NCBI RefSeq assembly: GCF_036067295.1 | Contig: NZ_CP107954.1 | Location: 620,001 to 684,000, forward strand | DNA length: 64,000 nt | Direction: 5' to 3' | DNA from: Kribbella sp. NBC_00382 | GTDB taxonomy: Bacteria; Actinomycetota; Actinomycetes; Propionibacteriales; Kribbellaceae | Part shown: piece after piece, positions 7,692 to 16,205 of the stretch | How positions within the stretch are numbered: position 1 is the first letter of the stretch | Layout of the letters: each line of letters opens with the position of its first letter | Made by a program: the position numbers and the translations under genes | The notes under the pieces: model-generated | What the model was told of the DNA's origin: nothing | Seen by the model: the letters and a program-made list of their open reading frames with translations, nothing else | The model's database searches: none

Positions 7692-9131
7692 ATGACAGGG
7701 CAACAGCTTCCCGCAAGCACGCTCGCCGGACTACTCGGCAGTTGGTCGGACGACTCTGGACCGGCGTACCGGAGCCTGGCCGAGCGGCTGCGGCTCCTGA
7801 TCGCCGACGGGCGGATCATGCCCGGCGCGCGGGTGCCGTCGGAGCGCGAACTGACCGACGCGCTCGGTGTGAGCCGTACCACCGTCGCCTCGGCGTACCG
7901 GGAGCTGCGAGACCGCGGGTACCTCAACAGCCGGCGCGGCTCGGGCAGCGTGACCTCCCTGCCGTCGAAGGTAGAGCCGGAGCTCGGCCGGCATCACGCG
8001 CCGTGGATCGACACCGTCGGGCTCTACGACTTCACCTGCGCGGCCTCGCCGTCCGTACCGGGGATCAGCAGTGCCGTCGCCGAGGCGGTCGAGGACCTAC
8101 CGCTGCATCTGGCGACTCCCGGGTACCACCCGCAGGGGCTGCCCGAGTTGCGGGAGGAGATCGCCGCGTCGTACCGGGCCCGCGGACTGCCGACGACGGC
8201 GGACCAGATCATCGTCACGGCCGGTGCGCTGGCGGCGACCGCGATCGCGATCCGGGCGATGACGCAGATCGGTGACCGGGTGCTGACCGAGAGCCCGACG
8301 CATCCGAACTCGGTGGACACCATCCGGCGGAGCGGGTGCCGGGTGGTCGGCGTACCGATGAGCCCCGAGGGCTGGGACCTTCCCTTGCTAGAGGCAACGA
8401 TTCGGCAGTCGGCGCCGCGGGCTGCCTGGATGGTGGTGGACTTCCAGAATCCGACCGGGCGGTTGATGTCCGCCGCGGATCGGCAACGGTTGGCTCGGGC
8501 GTTTGCACGCGCTCGGACAACCGTGATCATCGACGAGACCCTGTACGAGCTGCCGCTGGACGGGCAGGAGATGCCGCCGCCGTTCGCGTTGTTCGACCCG
8601 CAGGGTGTGATCACGCTCGGGTCGGTCAGCAAGTCGTTCTGGGGCGGCCTGCGGATCGGCTGGCTGCGCGTGCCGGAGACGCTGGTCGCCCGCATCCTCG
8701 ATGCGCGGGCCTCGCTCGACCTGGGGGCGCCGGTACTTGAGCAGCTGGTCGTGACTCGCCTGCTGCGTTCGTACAGGTCGGTACTACCGGAGCGGCGGGC
8801 CGCGTTGGCGCTGCGGCGGGACACGCTCGCATCGGCGCTCCGTACTGCGCTGCCGTCCTGGCGGTTCACGTTGCCCGGCGGCGGGTTGTCGATGTGGTGC
8901 GAGTTGCCCGAGCCGGTGGGGTCGAGCCTGGTGGGGGTCGCCCAGCGGAACGGAGTACTGCTCGTGGCCGGGTCGCGGTTCTCGCCCGATGGCGGGCTGG
9001 AGTCGTTCTTGCGGCTGCCGTACACACTGGATCCGGACACTCTCCGTGACGCCGTGTCGCGCTTGGCGGCGTCGTACGAGTCATTGACGGCGGGACCACC
9101 GCTCCGGCGTACCGCCGCGATGATCGCCTGA
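7692..9131 (+). CDS. yczR: MocR-family PLP-dependent transcriptional regulator (YczR-like)
   Basis: A 479-residue fusion of an N-terminal GntR winged helix (RSLAERLRLLIADGRIMPGARVPSERELTDALGVSRTTV, about residues 25-75) to a type I aminotransferase-fold domain. The aminotransferase part keeps the PLP-binding landmarks (DFQNPTGR, DETLYELP, and the lysine in LGSVSKSFWGGLRIGW). MocR regulators use PLP as a cofactor or effector rather than for catalysis. The gene is divergent from yczE, its probable target. The start MTGQQLP was preferred over an upstream in-frame ATG at 7650 because it leaves room for a divergent promoter. Confidence 0.85.
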   Translation: MTGQQLPASTLAGLLGSWSDDSGPAYRSLAERLRLLIADGRIMPGARVPSERELTDALGVSRTTVASAYRELRDRGYLNSRRGSGSVTSLPSKVEPELGRHHAPWIDTVGLYDFTCAASPSVPGISSAVAEAVEDLPLHLATPGYHPQGLPELREEIAASYRARGLPTTADQIIVTAGALAATAIAIRAMTQIGDRVLTESPTHPNSVDTIRRSGCRVVGVPMSPEGWDLPLLEATIRQSAPRAAWMVVDFQNPTGRLMSAADRQRLARAFARARTTVIIDETLYELPLDGQEMPPPFALFDPQGVITLGSVSKSFWGGLRIGWLRVPETLVARILDARASLDLGAPVLEQLVVTRLLRSYRSVLPERRAALALRRDTLASALRTALPSWRFTLPGGGLSMWCELPEPVGSSLVGVAQRNGVLLVAGSRFSPDGGLESFLRLPYTLDPDTLRDAVSRLAASYESLTAGPPLRRTAAMIA

Positions 9132-9218
9132 CGTAAACGCCCCGTAATCGGCCGGGGGAAGGTTCACTCCGGGCACGACGTTGAGAGACTATGAAAGCCA
9201 CTTCGCGAGAGGCGTGAG

Positions 9219-9863
9219 ATGTCGTTCTTCAACCGCAACACAGCCCTGGTCGAGCCGGAGCGCGCGCTACCAGGCCGCCCGGAGCCCACCTTCGCCGTAC
9301 CGGCGGACAACATCGTGCTCGGTACGCCGCAGACCGCACCCGCTCCCGAGGGATTCGAGGAGGTCTGGTTCGGTACCGGCTGTTTCTGGGGCACCGAGGA
9401 GATCTTCTGGCAGCAGCCAGGGGTCTACACGACCGCGGTCGGCTACGCCGGCGGCTACACCCCGAACCCGACGTACGAAGAGGTCTGCTCCGGCCGCACC
9501 GGCCAGACCGAGGCCGTCCGCGTCATCTACGACCCGACCAAGACCACCTTCACGAACCTGCTGAAGGTCTTCTGGGAAACCCACGACCCGACACAGGGCA
9601 TGCGCCAGGGCAACGACCTCGGCTCCCAGTACCGCTCCGCCGTCTACTACACGACTGAGGCCCAGAAGGCAGAGGCAGAACGCACCCGCGACCTCTACGC
9701 CCCAGTCATCAAGCCCCTCGGCTACGGCGACATCACCACCGAAATCGCCCCACTCGGAGCCCACTACTACGCCGAGGCCTACCACCAGCAGTACCTGGCC
9801 AAGAACCCGAACGGCTACCGCTGCCACAGCAACACCGGCGCCAAGTTCCCAGCCGACGCATAG
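9219..9863 (+). CDS. msrA: Peptide methionine-(S)-S-oxide reductase MsrA
   Basis: A 214-residue enzyme that repairs oxidised proteins by reducing methionine-S-sulfoxide. The catalytic cysteine is C55 in GTGCFWG, followed by the family signature [27 protein letters not shown] and [12 protein letters not shown]. The usual C-terminal resolving region ([14 protein letters not shown]) is present. It is monocistronic, followed by a strong stem-loop. The first ~45 residues form an extension common in actinobacterial MsrA. The assignment is secure. Confidence 0.95.
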   Translation: MSFFNRNTALVEPERALPGRPEPTFAVPADNIVLGTPQTAPAPEGFEEVWFGTGCFWGTEEIFWQQPGVYTTAVGYAGGYTPNPTYEEVCSGRTGQTEAVRVIYDPTKTTFTNLLKVFWETHDPTQGMRQGNDLGSQYRSAVYYTTEAQKAEAERTRDLYAPVIKPLGYGDITTEIAPLGAHYYAEAYHQQYLAKNPNGYRCHSNTGAKFPADA

Positions 9864-9918
9864 CACCCACCCCGACTCACCTCGCCGGCTGAGGTTTGAG
9901 CCCACCCGAAGCACTCCG

Positions 9919-9960
9919 CGGCCCCACGCGATGCGAACTGACTCGCATCCCGTGGGGCCG
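9919..9960 (+). terminator. Large stem-loop downstream of msrA
   Basis: Two 18-nt arms (9919-9936 and 9943-9960) pair with a single mismatch around a 6-nt loop; the outer part is CGGCCCCACG / CGTGGGGCCG. It is probably the msrA terminator, though the long arms could also be an extragenic palindromic repeat. Confidence 0.65.
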
Positions 9961-10086
9961 GCGCGTGGCGCTCGCCCTTTCTCGGATCCCGGACCGCACC
10001 CCACCGAAATGTCGAGAGTCGTCGGCTGGTCCCGATGTAGCTTCGAGAGGGCCGATCGGCGGCTGCTCGGACGTTAGGGAACCCTG

Positions 10087-10461
10087 ATGAAGTACGTCGT
10101 ACTGATCCATTCCAACCCGCAGCCGTGGGGTCACCCGACCGGCGACACGGTGGCCGAGCACCAGGCGCTTCCCAAGGCGGAGCGCGACCGGCTGAACTCC
10201 GACTTCGAGAAGCTCTTGGGCGAGCTCCAGGCCAGCGGCGAACTGCTCGGCGGCGAAGCCCTGGGCGACCCGGCCGCGTCCCGCCTCTACCGGTACTCCG
10301 GCCGCCCGGTCGTCACCGATGGCCCGTACTCGGAGGCCAAGGAACAGCTGGCCGGCTTCTTCCTCATCGACGTCGACACCCCGGAACGCGCCGACGCCGT
10401 GGCCCAAACCTTCGCCGGCCCTGGCGAAACCATCGAACTCCGCCCGATCCACGTCTTCTGA
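10087..10461 (+). CDS. YCII-related (DGPF domain) protein
   Basis: A 124-residue protein of the YciI/DGPF family (dimeric alpha-beta barrel). It begins MKYVVLIH and carries the hallmark VTDGPYSEAKEQLAGFFLIDV, with the C-terminal strand ELRPIHVF. Such proteins often accompany ECF sigma factors, but none is next to this one. The function is unknown; some relatives are enzymes acting on small chlorinated or lactone compounds. An AGGGA ribosome-binding site precedes the start, and a strong bidirectional stem-loop follows. Confidence 0.85.
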   Translation: MKYVVLIHSNPQPWGHPTGDTVAEHQALPKAERDRLNSDFEKLLGELQASGELLGGEALGDPAASRLYRYSGRPVVTDGPYSEAKEQLAGFFLIDVDTPERADAVAQTFAGPGETIELRPIHVF

Positions 10462-10470
10462 AAGTCCCTG

Positions 10471-10499
10471 GCCGGGCCAGTACGCCGTACTGGCCCGGC
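10471..10499. terminator. Bidirectional stem-loop terminator
   Basis: A perfect 13-bp stem (GCCGGGCCAGTAC / GTACTGGCCCGGC) with a 3-nt loop lies between two convergent genes, the YCII protein and the methyltransferase. It is a likely shared terminator. Confidence 0.8.
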
Positions 10500-10519
10500 G
10501 GTCAGGGCGCCGCGTCGTG

Positions 10520-11275
10520 CTAGTGGCGGCGGCGGGCTAGGTGGACGTGGATTTCGGCGTTTAGTTCTACGGTTTCGGGGAGGGCCTCGAGGGTTCGGCG
10601 GAAGACCTCGGCTCGGTCGGCGGGCTGCAGGAGCACGTATGCCGAGACCGTTGAGAGTTGGCCGATGTAGTCGTGGGCGCTCATGGTCACGCGGCGGTCG
10701 ATGACCGACTGCTGGACGTCGGTGAACCACTCGGACTGCTCGAGCTCAGTACCGGGCCATTGCATCGGGCGATCTGCGGGGGTGCCGTCGGGCGACGGGA
10801 CGCCGTCGTCATCGAGGTACGGCGCACGTGCTGCGCGTGCGGCCGCCTGTAGTGCCGGGTCGGCCAGCTGGATCGGTACTCCGAACGAAGCGAATACGCC
10901 ACCCGGTCGGACGAGCGCGCCCATGCGCTCCCAGCGGCCTTCGGGGTTGGTCCAATGCAGCGCGGCCGCCGAATACACCAGGTCATACGACGTATCCAGC
11001 GGCAGATCCTCAAACGCGGCCTGCACGGTCGTGACGTCTGCCGGCAGGTGTTTGCGCAGCTCCGCGAGCATCGCCGCGTCGGGCTCCGTAGCCGTGACCG
11101 CGATCCCTCCCTGCACGAACAGACGCGTCGCCTTACCCGTCCCGGCGCCGATCTCGAGCGCAGTCCCGATCGGCCCACCGGCGTACGCGACCACAAGATC
11201 GAGAAGCTCCACCGGATACCCGGTCCGGTACCGCTCGTACGCCTCTGCCACCGACCCAAAACTCAACGCCCGCAT
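10520..11275 (-). CDS. Class I SAM-dependent methyltransferase
   Basis: A 251-residue methyltransferase of the Methyltransf_11/25 type. The SAM-binding motif I is ALEIGAGTGKATRLF, the acidic residue after strand 2 lies in TATEPDAAML, and YDLVYSAAALHW corresponds to motif IV. The substrate is unknown; similar proteins include generic small-molecule methyltransferases of the trans-aconitate methyltransferase type. Start candidates lie at 11329, 11281 and 11275. The last has the best-placed GGGGA and gives the normal N-terminus MRALSFGSVAEAYERYRTGYP. It stands alone, converging on the YCII gene. Confidence 0.8.
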   Translation of the reverse strand: MRALSFGSVAEAYERYRTGYPVELLDLVVAYAGGPIGTALEIGAGTGKATRLFVQGGIAVTATEPDAAMLAELRKHLPADVTTVQAAFEDLPLDTSYDLVYSAAALHWTNPEGRWERMGALVRPGGVFASFGVPIQLADPALQAAARAARAPYLDDDGVPSPDGTPADRPMQWPGTELEQSEWFTDVQQSVIDRRVTMSAHDYIGQLSTVSAYVLLQPADRAEVFRRTLEALPETVELNAEIHVHLARRRH

Positions 11276-11438
11276 CACCATCCCCGCATCCTGGCACCTC
11301 CCCACACCCCAGCGCCTGTCGTTTTCCACTGCCGGAGCCCCTGTCCGTCAGGGATAGACGTGTGACGGCGGGGTGGACATTCAGGGGTGTGGAGGGGATG
11401 CAAATGGAGCAAATTCACGCGCGATCGGGGCTGGGCCA

Positions 11439-11789
11439 ATGGTGAACGCGCCGTTCTTCGTGAACTTCACCTGCAGCTCGACCAGGCATCCCGGCGTGGC
11501 CAGGTTCGAGTGGGTGAACGAGCAGTGGCTGCTCGTCGGGGCGTCGCGACAGCGGCCTGAGAGCAATCCGGTGGCCGCCGAACAGCGCTCGCAGTCGGGC
11601 AGTTTCGCCTGCGCGTCGACGTACACCGGATGTCCGAGTTGTAAAGCCGACAGCTTCGTCCAGTGCGGCCGTTGCCAGAGCCTGGGGTGCTGGGACAACA
11701 GCTGGCCGGAGTACACCTGTCCTGCATGCGGCAACCAGGGCCCGGTGTCGGGCGGAATCGAATCCGTCTCAGCAACCGGTAGCAGCTGA
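11439..11789 (+). CDS. TerY-C-like zinc-ribbon protein
   Basis: A small cysteine-rich protein (116 residues from this ATG; an in-frame GTG at 11373 would add 22). It has paired CxxC knuckles, CPSCK...CGRC and CPAC, inside a pattern like the TerY-C metal-binding domain that is normally fused to the C-terminus of TerY vWA proteins. The N-terminal part (FFVNFTCSSTRHPGVARFEW...) also contains a cysteine. It is the first gene of a four-gene operon with kinase, vWA and PP2C genes, so it probably serves as the detached zinc module of a TerY-P system. The stop and the GGAG of the next gene nearly overlap. Confidence 0.65.
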   Translation: MVNAPFFVNFTCSSTRHPGVARFEWVNEQWLLVGASRQRPESNPVAAEQRSQSGSFACASTYTGCPSCKADSFVQCGRCQSLGCWDNSWPEYTCPACGNQGPVSGGIESVSATGSS

Positions 11790-11799
11790 GGAGCCGGCG

Positions 11800-13197
11800 A
11801 TGGGATTCGATCTCGAGCGCGGCCAGTACGGCGCATACCAGGTGAACCAGGCCACCCTGGCCAAGGGCGGGGTGGGCTCGATCCACCGGACCGACGATCC
11901 GCGCTTCGTCTTCAAGCGGTACTTCAGCCCGTCCAAGGCACCGAGCCTGGGACAACTCGACCCGCTGATCAAGGTCGGGCGAGAGGTACTGGTCACCCGC
12001 GGCAAGCGCCCCGGCGACACCCCGGAGTCCTCGGTGAACTGGCCGGTCGACTTCGTGCTCGACCGGTCGGGCGGCGTCAGCGCCGTCGTGCTGCCCGCGA
12101 TTCCCGACGAGTTGTTCAACGCCGACCTGGGCAACGTCCGCACCCTCGACTTCCTGATCATGTCCCGGGCCAATCCGCCGCAGACCAAGGAACGGATGGC
12201 GCTGCTGCTCCGGATGGCCGAGATCCTGGCGTTCGTCGATGCGCAGAAGCTCGTGCACGGCGATCTCAACGCCAAGAACCTCGCCTGGACGCTGACCCCG
12301 GAACCGATCATGTACCTGATCGACTGCGACGGAATGGTCCTGCGAGACCCGCCACCCCAGGTGGGCGTCGCGGCGGCCGGCTGGACCGATCCGCGGGTGG
12401 TGAGCAGGGCGATCAAGGCGCACGACCATTACAGCGACTGGTACTGCCTCGCGCTCGCCATGTACCGCGGCCTGCTACTCACCCCGGGTCGTCTCGACCG
12501 GGCAGCCGACGGTACTTGGCCGGAACCCGGCAACATTCCGGCCCAGCTCGACAAGGAGGTCGCCGCCCTCATTCGGCGCGGCCTGTCACCGCTGGATGCC
12601 GGTAAGCGGCCGCGGCCCAAGGAGTGGGTCGATGCGCTGCTCCGTGCCTATGTGCCGGGCGGACAGTTCGATCTGAAGGCACTGCGAGCCCTCGACGCCA
12701 TCACCAAGCCGAGGCCGAAGCCGAAGCCGGCCACTCCGTTCGTTCCGTTGCCGCCGACCTCCTGGGATCCGACGTCCACGGTTCGGCAGCCGCCGCCTCA
12801 GCCCAGGCCGACTCCTCCACAACCCCCGCCGACTCCGCCGCCTCAGCAATGGTCGCCGCCACCACGACCGTTTGTTCCCCAACCACCGCCGCCGGCTTTC
12901 CCGTACCGCTATCCGACCACCCCTGCCTACCCGTCGTACGAAGTCATCTCCGGTCCCCGCGGCGGCGTGGCCAGACGGGCACTGGCCGGCGGAGTTGCCT
13001 GGTACCTGAAGGGTGCGCTCGCCTCCGTCATGTTCTCACCGGTGGCACTGCTCTATTGCATCATCGGAATCCTGCAACTGATCCGGGTTGATTCCCGGTA
13101 CCCCGGAGTGACCCGGGCAATGGTCAGCCTGGTGGTTTACGGCGGAATCGCGGGCCTCTTCACCCTGAGCCTCATATCGGCCATTAGTAATCCATAA
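11800..13197 (+). CDS. YegI/TerY-P-type protein kinase with C-terminal membrane anchor
   Basis: A 465-residue protein. Residues about 10-290 are a protein-kinase-like domain: glycine-rich loop AKGGVGSIHR, lysine in FVFKRY (K39), catalytic loop HGDLNAKN (153-160) and DCDG (175-178) in place of DFG. A long proline-rich linker (about 310-385) leads to two hydrophobic helices at about 403-428 and 439-460, so the kinase is probably tethered to the inner face of the membrane. In TerY-P triads the kinase partners with a vWA protein and a PP2C phosphatase, which are the next two genes. The Asp in DLNAKN and DCDG suggests it may be active. Confidence 0.75.
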   Translation: MGFDLERGQYGAYQVNQATLAKGGVGSIHRTDDPRFVFKRYFSPSKAPSLGQLDPLIKVGREVLVTRGKRPGDTPESSVNWPVDFVLDRSGGVSAVVLPAIPDELFNADLGNVRTLDFLIMSRANPPQTKERMALLLRMAEILAFVDAQKLVHGDLNAKNLAWTLTPEPIMYLIDCDGMVLRDPPPQVGVAAAGWTDPRVVSRAIKAHDHYSDWYCLALAMYRGLLLTPGRLDRAADGTWPEPGNIPAQLDKEVAALIRRGLSPLDAGKRPRPKEWVDALLRAYVPGGQFDLKALRALDAITKPRPKPKPATPFVPLPPTSWDPTSTVRQPPPQPRPTPPQPPPTPPPQQWSPPPRPFVPQPPPPAFPYRYPTTPAYPSYEVISGPRGGVARRALAGGVAWYLKGALASVMFSPVALLYCIIGILQLIRVDSRYPGVTRAMVSLVVYGGIAGLFTLSLISAISNP

Positions 13198-13229
13198 GCA
13201 TCGCCTGAATCCGCAGAAAGAGAAATAGA

Positions 13230-13910
13230 ATGACTGAAAACTCGGAGTCCTACACAATCTTTCCGATCTTCCTGCTCGTCGACGTCAGCGCGTCCATGGC
13301 GGGCGGACCGATCGAGGCCCTGAACTCGGCCATGCCGGAGATCCAGAAGGCGATGCTCTCGGATCCGACGGTCGGCGAGATCGCGCGGGTCGCGCTGGTG
13401 ACGTTCTCGGACGTCGCCAGGACCGTCATCCCGCTCTGTGACCTGGCGGACGCGAGTATCCCCGAGGTCATGGTCGAGAGCGGCACGAACTTCGCGGCCG
13501 GTTTCCGCGAGGCCAAGTCCGCCATCGACAGCGGTCTGCGCTCGATGCCGAAAGGTACGCCGTTCTACCGGCCGGTGGTGTTCTTCATGAGCGATGGCGA
13601 GCACATTGCCCGGGAGGACTACCGGCAGGCACTGTCGGAGTTGAAGGACCCGAACTGGAAGCTCGCCCCGGAGGTGGTGTCTTTCGGTCTGGGCGAGGCC
13701 AAGGTGGAGCCGCTGAAGGAGATCGCGACCCGCTTCGCGTTCATGGCCAAGGACACCGATCCGGCCGTCGCCGTCAAGGAGATCATCAACGCGCTGATCA
13801 GCAGCATCCGCACGACCTCGCGGAGCTTCCACGATCCGAACCAGGCCGACGGTCTGCACATCGACGCGCCGAGCGAGCTCTTCACGCCGCTACCGAAGAT
13901 GTCGCTGTGA
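13230..13910 (+). CDS. TerY/YegL-like von Willebrand factor A protein
   Basis: A 226-residue vWA-domain protein. The metal-ion-dependent adhesion site is complete: DVSAS (D18, S20, S22), T86 in ESGTNF and D122 in MSDGEH. In TerY-P triads the vWA protein is thought to be a scaffold and a target of the paired kinase and phosphatase. The usual C-terminal zinc ribbon of TerY is missing; a separate zinc-ribbon gene lies two genes upstream. The stop overlaps the GTG of the phosphatase gene by 4 bp, so the two are translationally coupled. Confidence 0.85.
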   Translation: MTENSESYTIFPIFLLVDVSASMAGGPIEALNSAMPEIQKAMLSDPTVGEIARVALVTFSDVARTVIPLCDLADASIPEVMVESGTNFAAGFREAKSAIDSGLRSMPKGTPFYRPVVFFMSDGEHIAREDYRQALSELKDPNWKLAPEVVSFGLGEAKVEPLKEIATRFAFMAKDTDPAVAVKEIINALISSIRTTSRSFHDPNQADGLHIDAPSELFTPLPKMSL

Positions 13911-14896
13911 CCGCCGGCCAGGACGAGCGCATCGAGTCGCCATCGGATGCGCCGGATCAGCAGGCGACCGCGCCGCAGATCCAGTCGACCGAGCCGCCGG
14001 CTGAATCATCGGCCCAGTCATCAGCCCAGGCATCGGCGCAACCTGACCGCGACCCGGAAACCCATGACCTGCCGACGTCTGCGCCGTTCATCGGCAAGGT
14101 GAGGCCGCTGCCCCTGCTGCACCTCAGCCCTGGGGTGACACATCGCACGCCGACGGTAGCTCTCGACGGACTGAGCGTGGGCCCCTTCCATGTCGGGGCG
14201 GCATCCCAGGCGGGTACCGCGCACCTCATCAAGGGCGAGCCGCGCCAAGACGCGTACGACTTCGTCCTGACGCCCGAAGGCCGGCTGGTCGTAGCGATCG
14301 CCGACGGTCTCGGCTCGCGCCGCGCTTCGCAGGTCGGGGCCCGGATCTTCTGCGAGCATGCGACGGCCCTGGCCGGTACGACGGACTGCACCGCGGCCGA
14401 GTACCTGGTACAGGCAGCCGCCCTGACCAGCACAACCGCCGAGAACAACTACGGTCTGCACAGCGAGGACATCTCGTTCGTTGGTGCTGTCGCCGTATTC
14501 GACGAGGCCGGCGAGGACGTCGTCGACATCGCGCGCGTCGGGGATGTGTCCGCGTTCGTACTGACGTCTGATGGCGCCATCAGCGAGCTGTTCCAGCATG
14601 ACGACGCGGCCCTCAACATCGTGACCGCGCTACTACCGGGAAAGGGCGCGCCCGAGCCTGAGGAGGTCCGCACCGGCGGCGACAGCCAGATCGTGCTGAC
14701 CACCGACGGACTCGCGACGGACCTGCGGAACTCCACCAGCCTGCGGGAGTGGCTCGCCCAAGAGTGGCGACTGCCTGTCGGGCCCTATGCCATGGCCGAC
14801 AGCCTTCGGTACCGCCGACAGGGCTCGCACGACGACCGAACGGCAGTAGTCGTGTGGAGAACCAAGGAAAGCGCCGCCGAGCCGCCGGTCGACTAA
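13907..14896 (+). CDS. PP2C-family serine/threonine phosphatase (YegK-like)
   Basis: A 329-residue protein. About 90 N-terminal residues are Gln/Ala/Pro/Ser-rich and disordered. The PP2C fold follows, with metal-binding motifs in order: RQDAYDF, VVAIADGLGSRRASQVGA, VLTTDGLATDL and SHDDRTAVVVW. It would remove phosphate from proteins modified by the operon's kinase. It uses a GTG start overlapping the vWA gene by 4 bp (GTGA). It is the last gene of the four-gene TerY-P-like operon. Confidence 0.85.
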   Translation: MTAGQDERIESPSDAPDQQATAPQIQSTEPPAESSAQSSAQASAQPDRDPETHDLPTSAPFIGKVRPLPLLHLSPGVTHRTPTVALDGLSVGPFHVGAASQAGTAHLIKGEPRQDAYDFVLTPEGRLVVAIADGLGSRRASQVGARIFCEHATALAGTTDCTAAEYLVQAAALTSTTAENNYGLHSEDISFVGAVAVFDEAGEDVVDIARVGDVSAFVLTSDGAISELFQHDDAALNIVTALLPGKGAPEPEEVRTGGDSQIVLTTDGLATDLRNSTSLREWLAQEWRLPVGPYAMADSLRYRRQGSHDDRTAVVVWRTKESAAEPPVD

Positions 14897-15015
14897 CGCG
14901 CGAGCTTTGGGGAGATGCGTAGGAGTAGTGGGGAGGCTAGGAGGATGCCGGAGGCAACTACAACGGCGAAGATCGACGCGGCCGTCAGCCCGGTCAGGAG
15001 TGCGGGGATGAGCAC
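14893..15015 (-). CDS. Possible 40-residue membrane peptide
   Basis: A short frame starting at GTG, 25 bp after the DinB gene on the same strand, encodes 40 residues that are almost all hydrophobic (LLTGLTAASIFAVVVASGIL...) with a basic C-terminus (RISPKLAR). It would form one or two membrane helices. Its stop overlaps the convergent phosphatase stop. It could be a real small membrane protein or the remnant of a transporter C-terminus. No family is recognised and there is no clear ribosome-binding site. Confidence 0.35.
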   Translation of the reverse strand: MLIPALLTGLTAASIFAVVVASGILLASPLLLRISPKLAR

Positions 15016-15039
15016 GGTTCGCCGCCCGTACCAGTCCGG

Positions 15040-15570
15040 TCAGCCCATCGTCTTCTGGCCGTCGATCGTTTCGCGAATGATGTCTGCGTGGCCGGCGTGC
15101 TGGGCGGTTTCGGCGGTGATGTGCATGAAGACTCGGCGGACCGACCAGAAGACGCCCGGCGGCTGCCACGGCGCGGCCGGGAGTTCGTAGCTGGCGTTGA
15201 GGTCGAGCGTGCGGACCAGCTCGTCGGTGGCCGCCGCGACCTTCTCGTACTCAGCTAGTACGCCGGCCAGCGTCTCCCCCTCGGTAAGGCGGAACTGGTT
15301 CTCCCACTCCGCGATCAGCTCCGGCGTGAACTCGATCTCCGCCGGTACCTCCTCGCCACCACCTGTGACCGCGAACTCGGCCCACTTCTTCTCGACCGCG
15401 GTCACGTGCTTGATCAACCCACCGATCGTCAACTCGCTGACGGTGCTGCGAGTGTTCGCCTGCTCGTCGGTCAGCCCCTCGGCGGTGTGCCGCAGGAAGT
15501 ACCGATGCTTGCCAAGAAAGTCCAGAATGTCGTCGCGCTCGCCGGTCGAGATCCGCTCGTTCGTAGTCAT
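15040..15570 (-). CDS. DinB-family (DUF664) protein
   Basis: A 176-residue four-helix-bundle protein of the DinB/YfiT superfamily, which in actinobacteria includes mycothiol-dependent transferases. The family's metal-binding histidines fit IKHVTAVEKKW, the helix VFMHITAETAQHAGHADIIRETIDG, and one further site. It is one of three DinB-type genes in the window. Its specific substrate is not predictable. It is followed closely by a possible 40-residue membrane peptide. Confidence 0.85.
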   Translation of the reverse strand: MTTNERISTGERDDILDFLGKHRYFLRHTAEGLTDEQANTRSTVSELTIGGLIKHVTAVEKKWAEFAVTGGGEEVPAEIEFTPELIAEWENQFRLTEGETLAGVLAEYEKVAAATDELVRTLDLNASYELPAAPWQPPGVFWSVRRVFMHITAETAQHAGHADIIRETIDGQKTMG

Positions 15571-15670
15571 GCCTTCAGCGTAAGCACAGTAGCGGCCAGC
15601 TCCTGACCTCTACTCGAAAATCTCCACACGAGTTCGAGGCCCCGTCGGGTAGCTGGAATACGCTGCATCA

Positions 15671-15976
15671 ATGGACGAGCACGGGTATCCCGAGGCAGTC
15701 GTCGACGGCTTCACCCTGGGCATGTTCGTGAGTTACGACCACTGCGGCGACGCCTGGGTCACCGCTCCCGACGGAAGCGTTGGAACGCTGATCTGGGAGA
15801 CGGGATCGCCTTCGTACTTCGAAGAGTCGATCGCCCCCGACCCGAACGGCCGCTGGGGCACGTACGCGGTCCAACTCCCCCTTCCGTTGACCACCGACGC
15901 GGAGGCCGCGGAGTACCTGCGAACTCTCCTACCCGAGTTGCGCACCCGCTGGGAGTACTGGACGACCAACCGATAG
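15671..15976 (+). CDS. Hypothetical small protein
   Basis: A 101-residue soluble, Trp- and Tyr-rich acidic protein (FVSYDHCGDAWVTAPDGSVGTLIWETG). The C-terminal helix AEAAEYLRTLLPELRTRWEYW suggests a small alpha/beta fold. No domain is recognised. The codon pattern fits a real gene, and a short downstream frame in the same direction begins 6 bp after its stop. No function can be assigned. Confidence 0.6.
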   Translation: MDEHGYPEAVVDGFTLGMFVSYDHCGDAWVTAPDGSVGTLIWETGSPSYFEESIAPDPNGRWGTYAVQLPLPLTTDAEAAEYLRTLLPELRTRWEYWTTNR

Positions 15977-15981
15977 CTCTG

Positions 15982-16191
15982 ATGCTGCGTTTGGCCGGAT
16001 CCGCCGTTCTCGGACTGGCGACTGCGACCGCTGTGGTTGGCCTGCAGGTACTGCCCTCCCGGCACGACGAATCGGTAGCGGCCGCCAACCAGGTCATCAC
16101 CTTCCTCGAGAGATCGCCCGGTGTGCTGACCCAGGTCGACACGGTCGGCTGGTACGACGGCGACAGCCTCATCCTGCAGGAGCGCGGCTAG
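15982..16191 (+). CDS. Hypothetical small protein with N-terminal membrane segment
   Basis: A 69-residue frame with a hydrophobic N-terminus (LAGSAVLGLATATAVVGLQV) that could be a signal peptide or anchor, followed by a short polar domain ending QERG. It begins 5 nt after the previous hypothetical gene, so it could be coupled to it, but the ribosome-binding site is weak. No homologue is recognised. Confidence 0.4.
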   Translation: MLRLAGSAVLGLATATAVVGLQVLPSRHDESVAAANQVITFLERSPGVLTQVDTVGWYDGDSLILQERG

Positions 16192-16205
16192 ACGAAGGCA
16201 GGCGG

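Noticed and set aside
11383..11440. Short 15-codon frame (ATGCAAATGGAG) before the zinc-ribbon gene
   Set aside because: It may be a leader peptide, but there is no regulatory context or conservation evidence.
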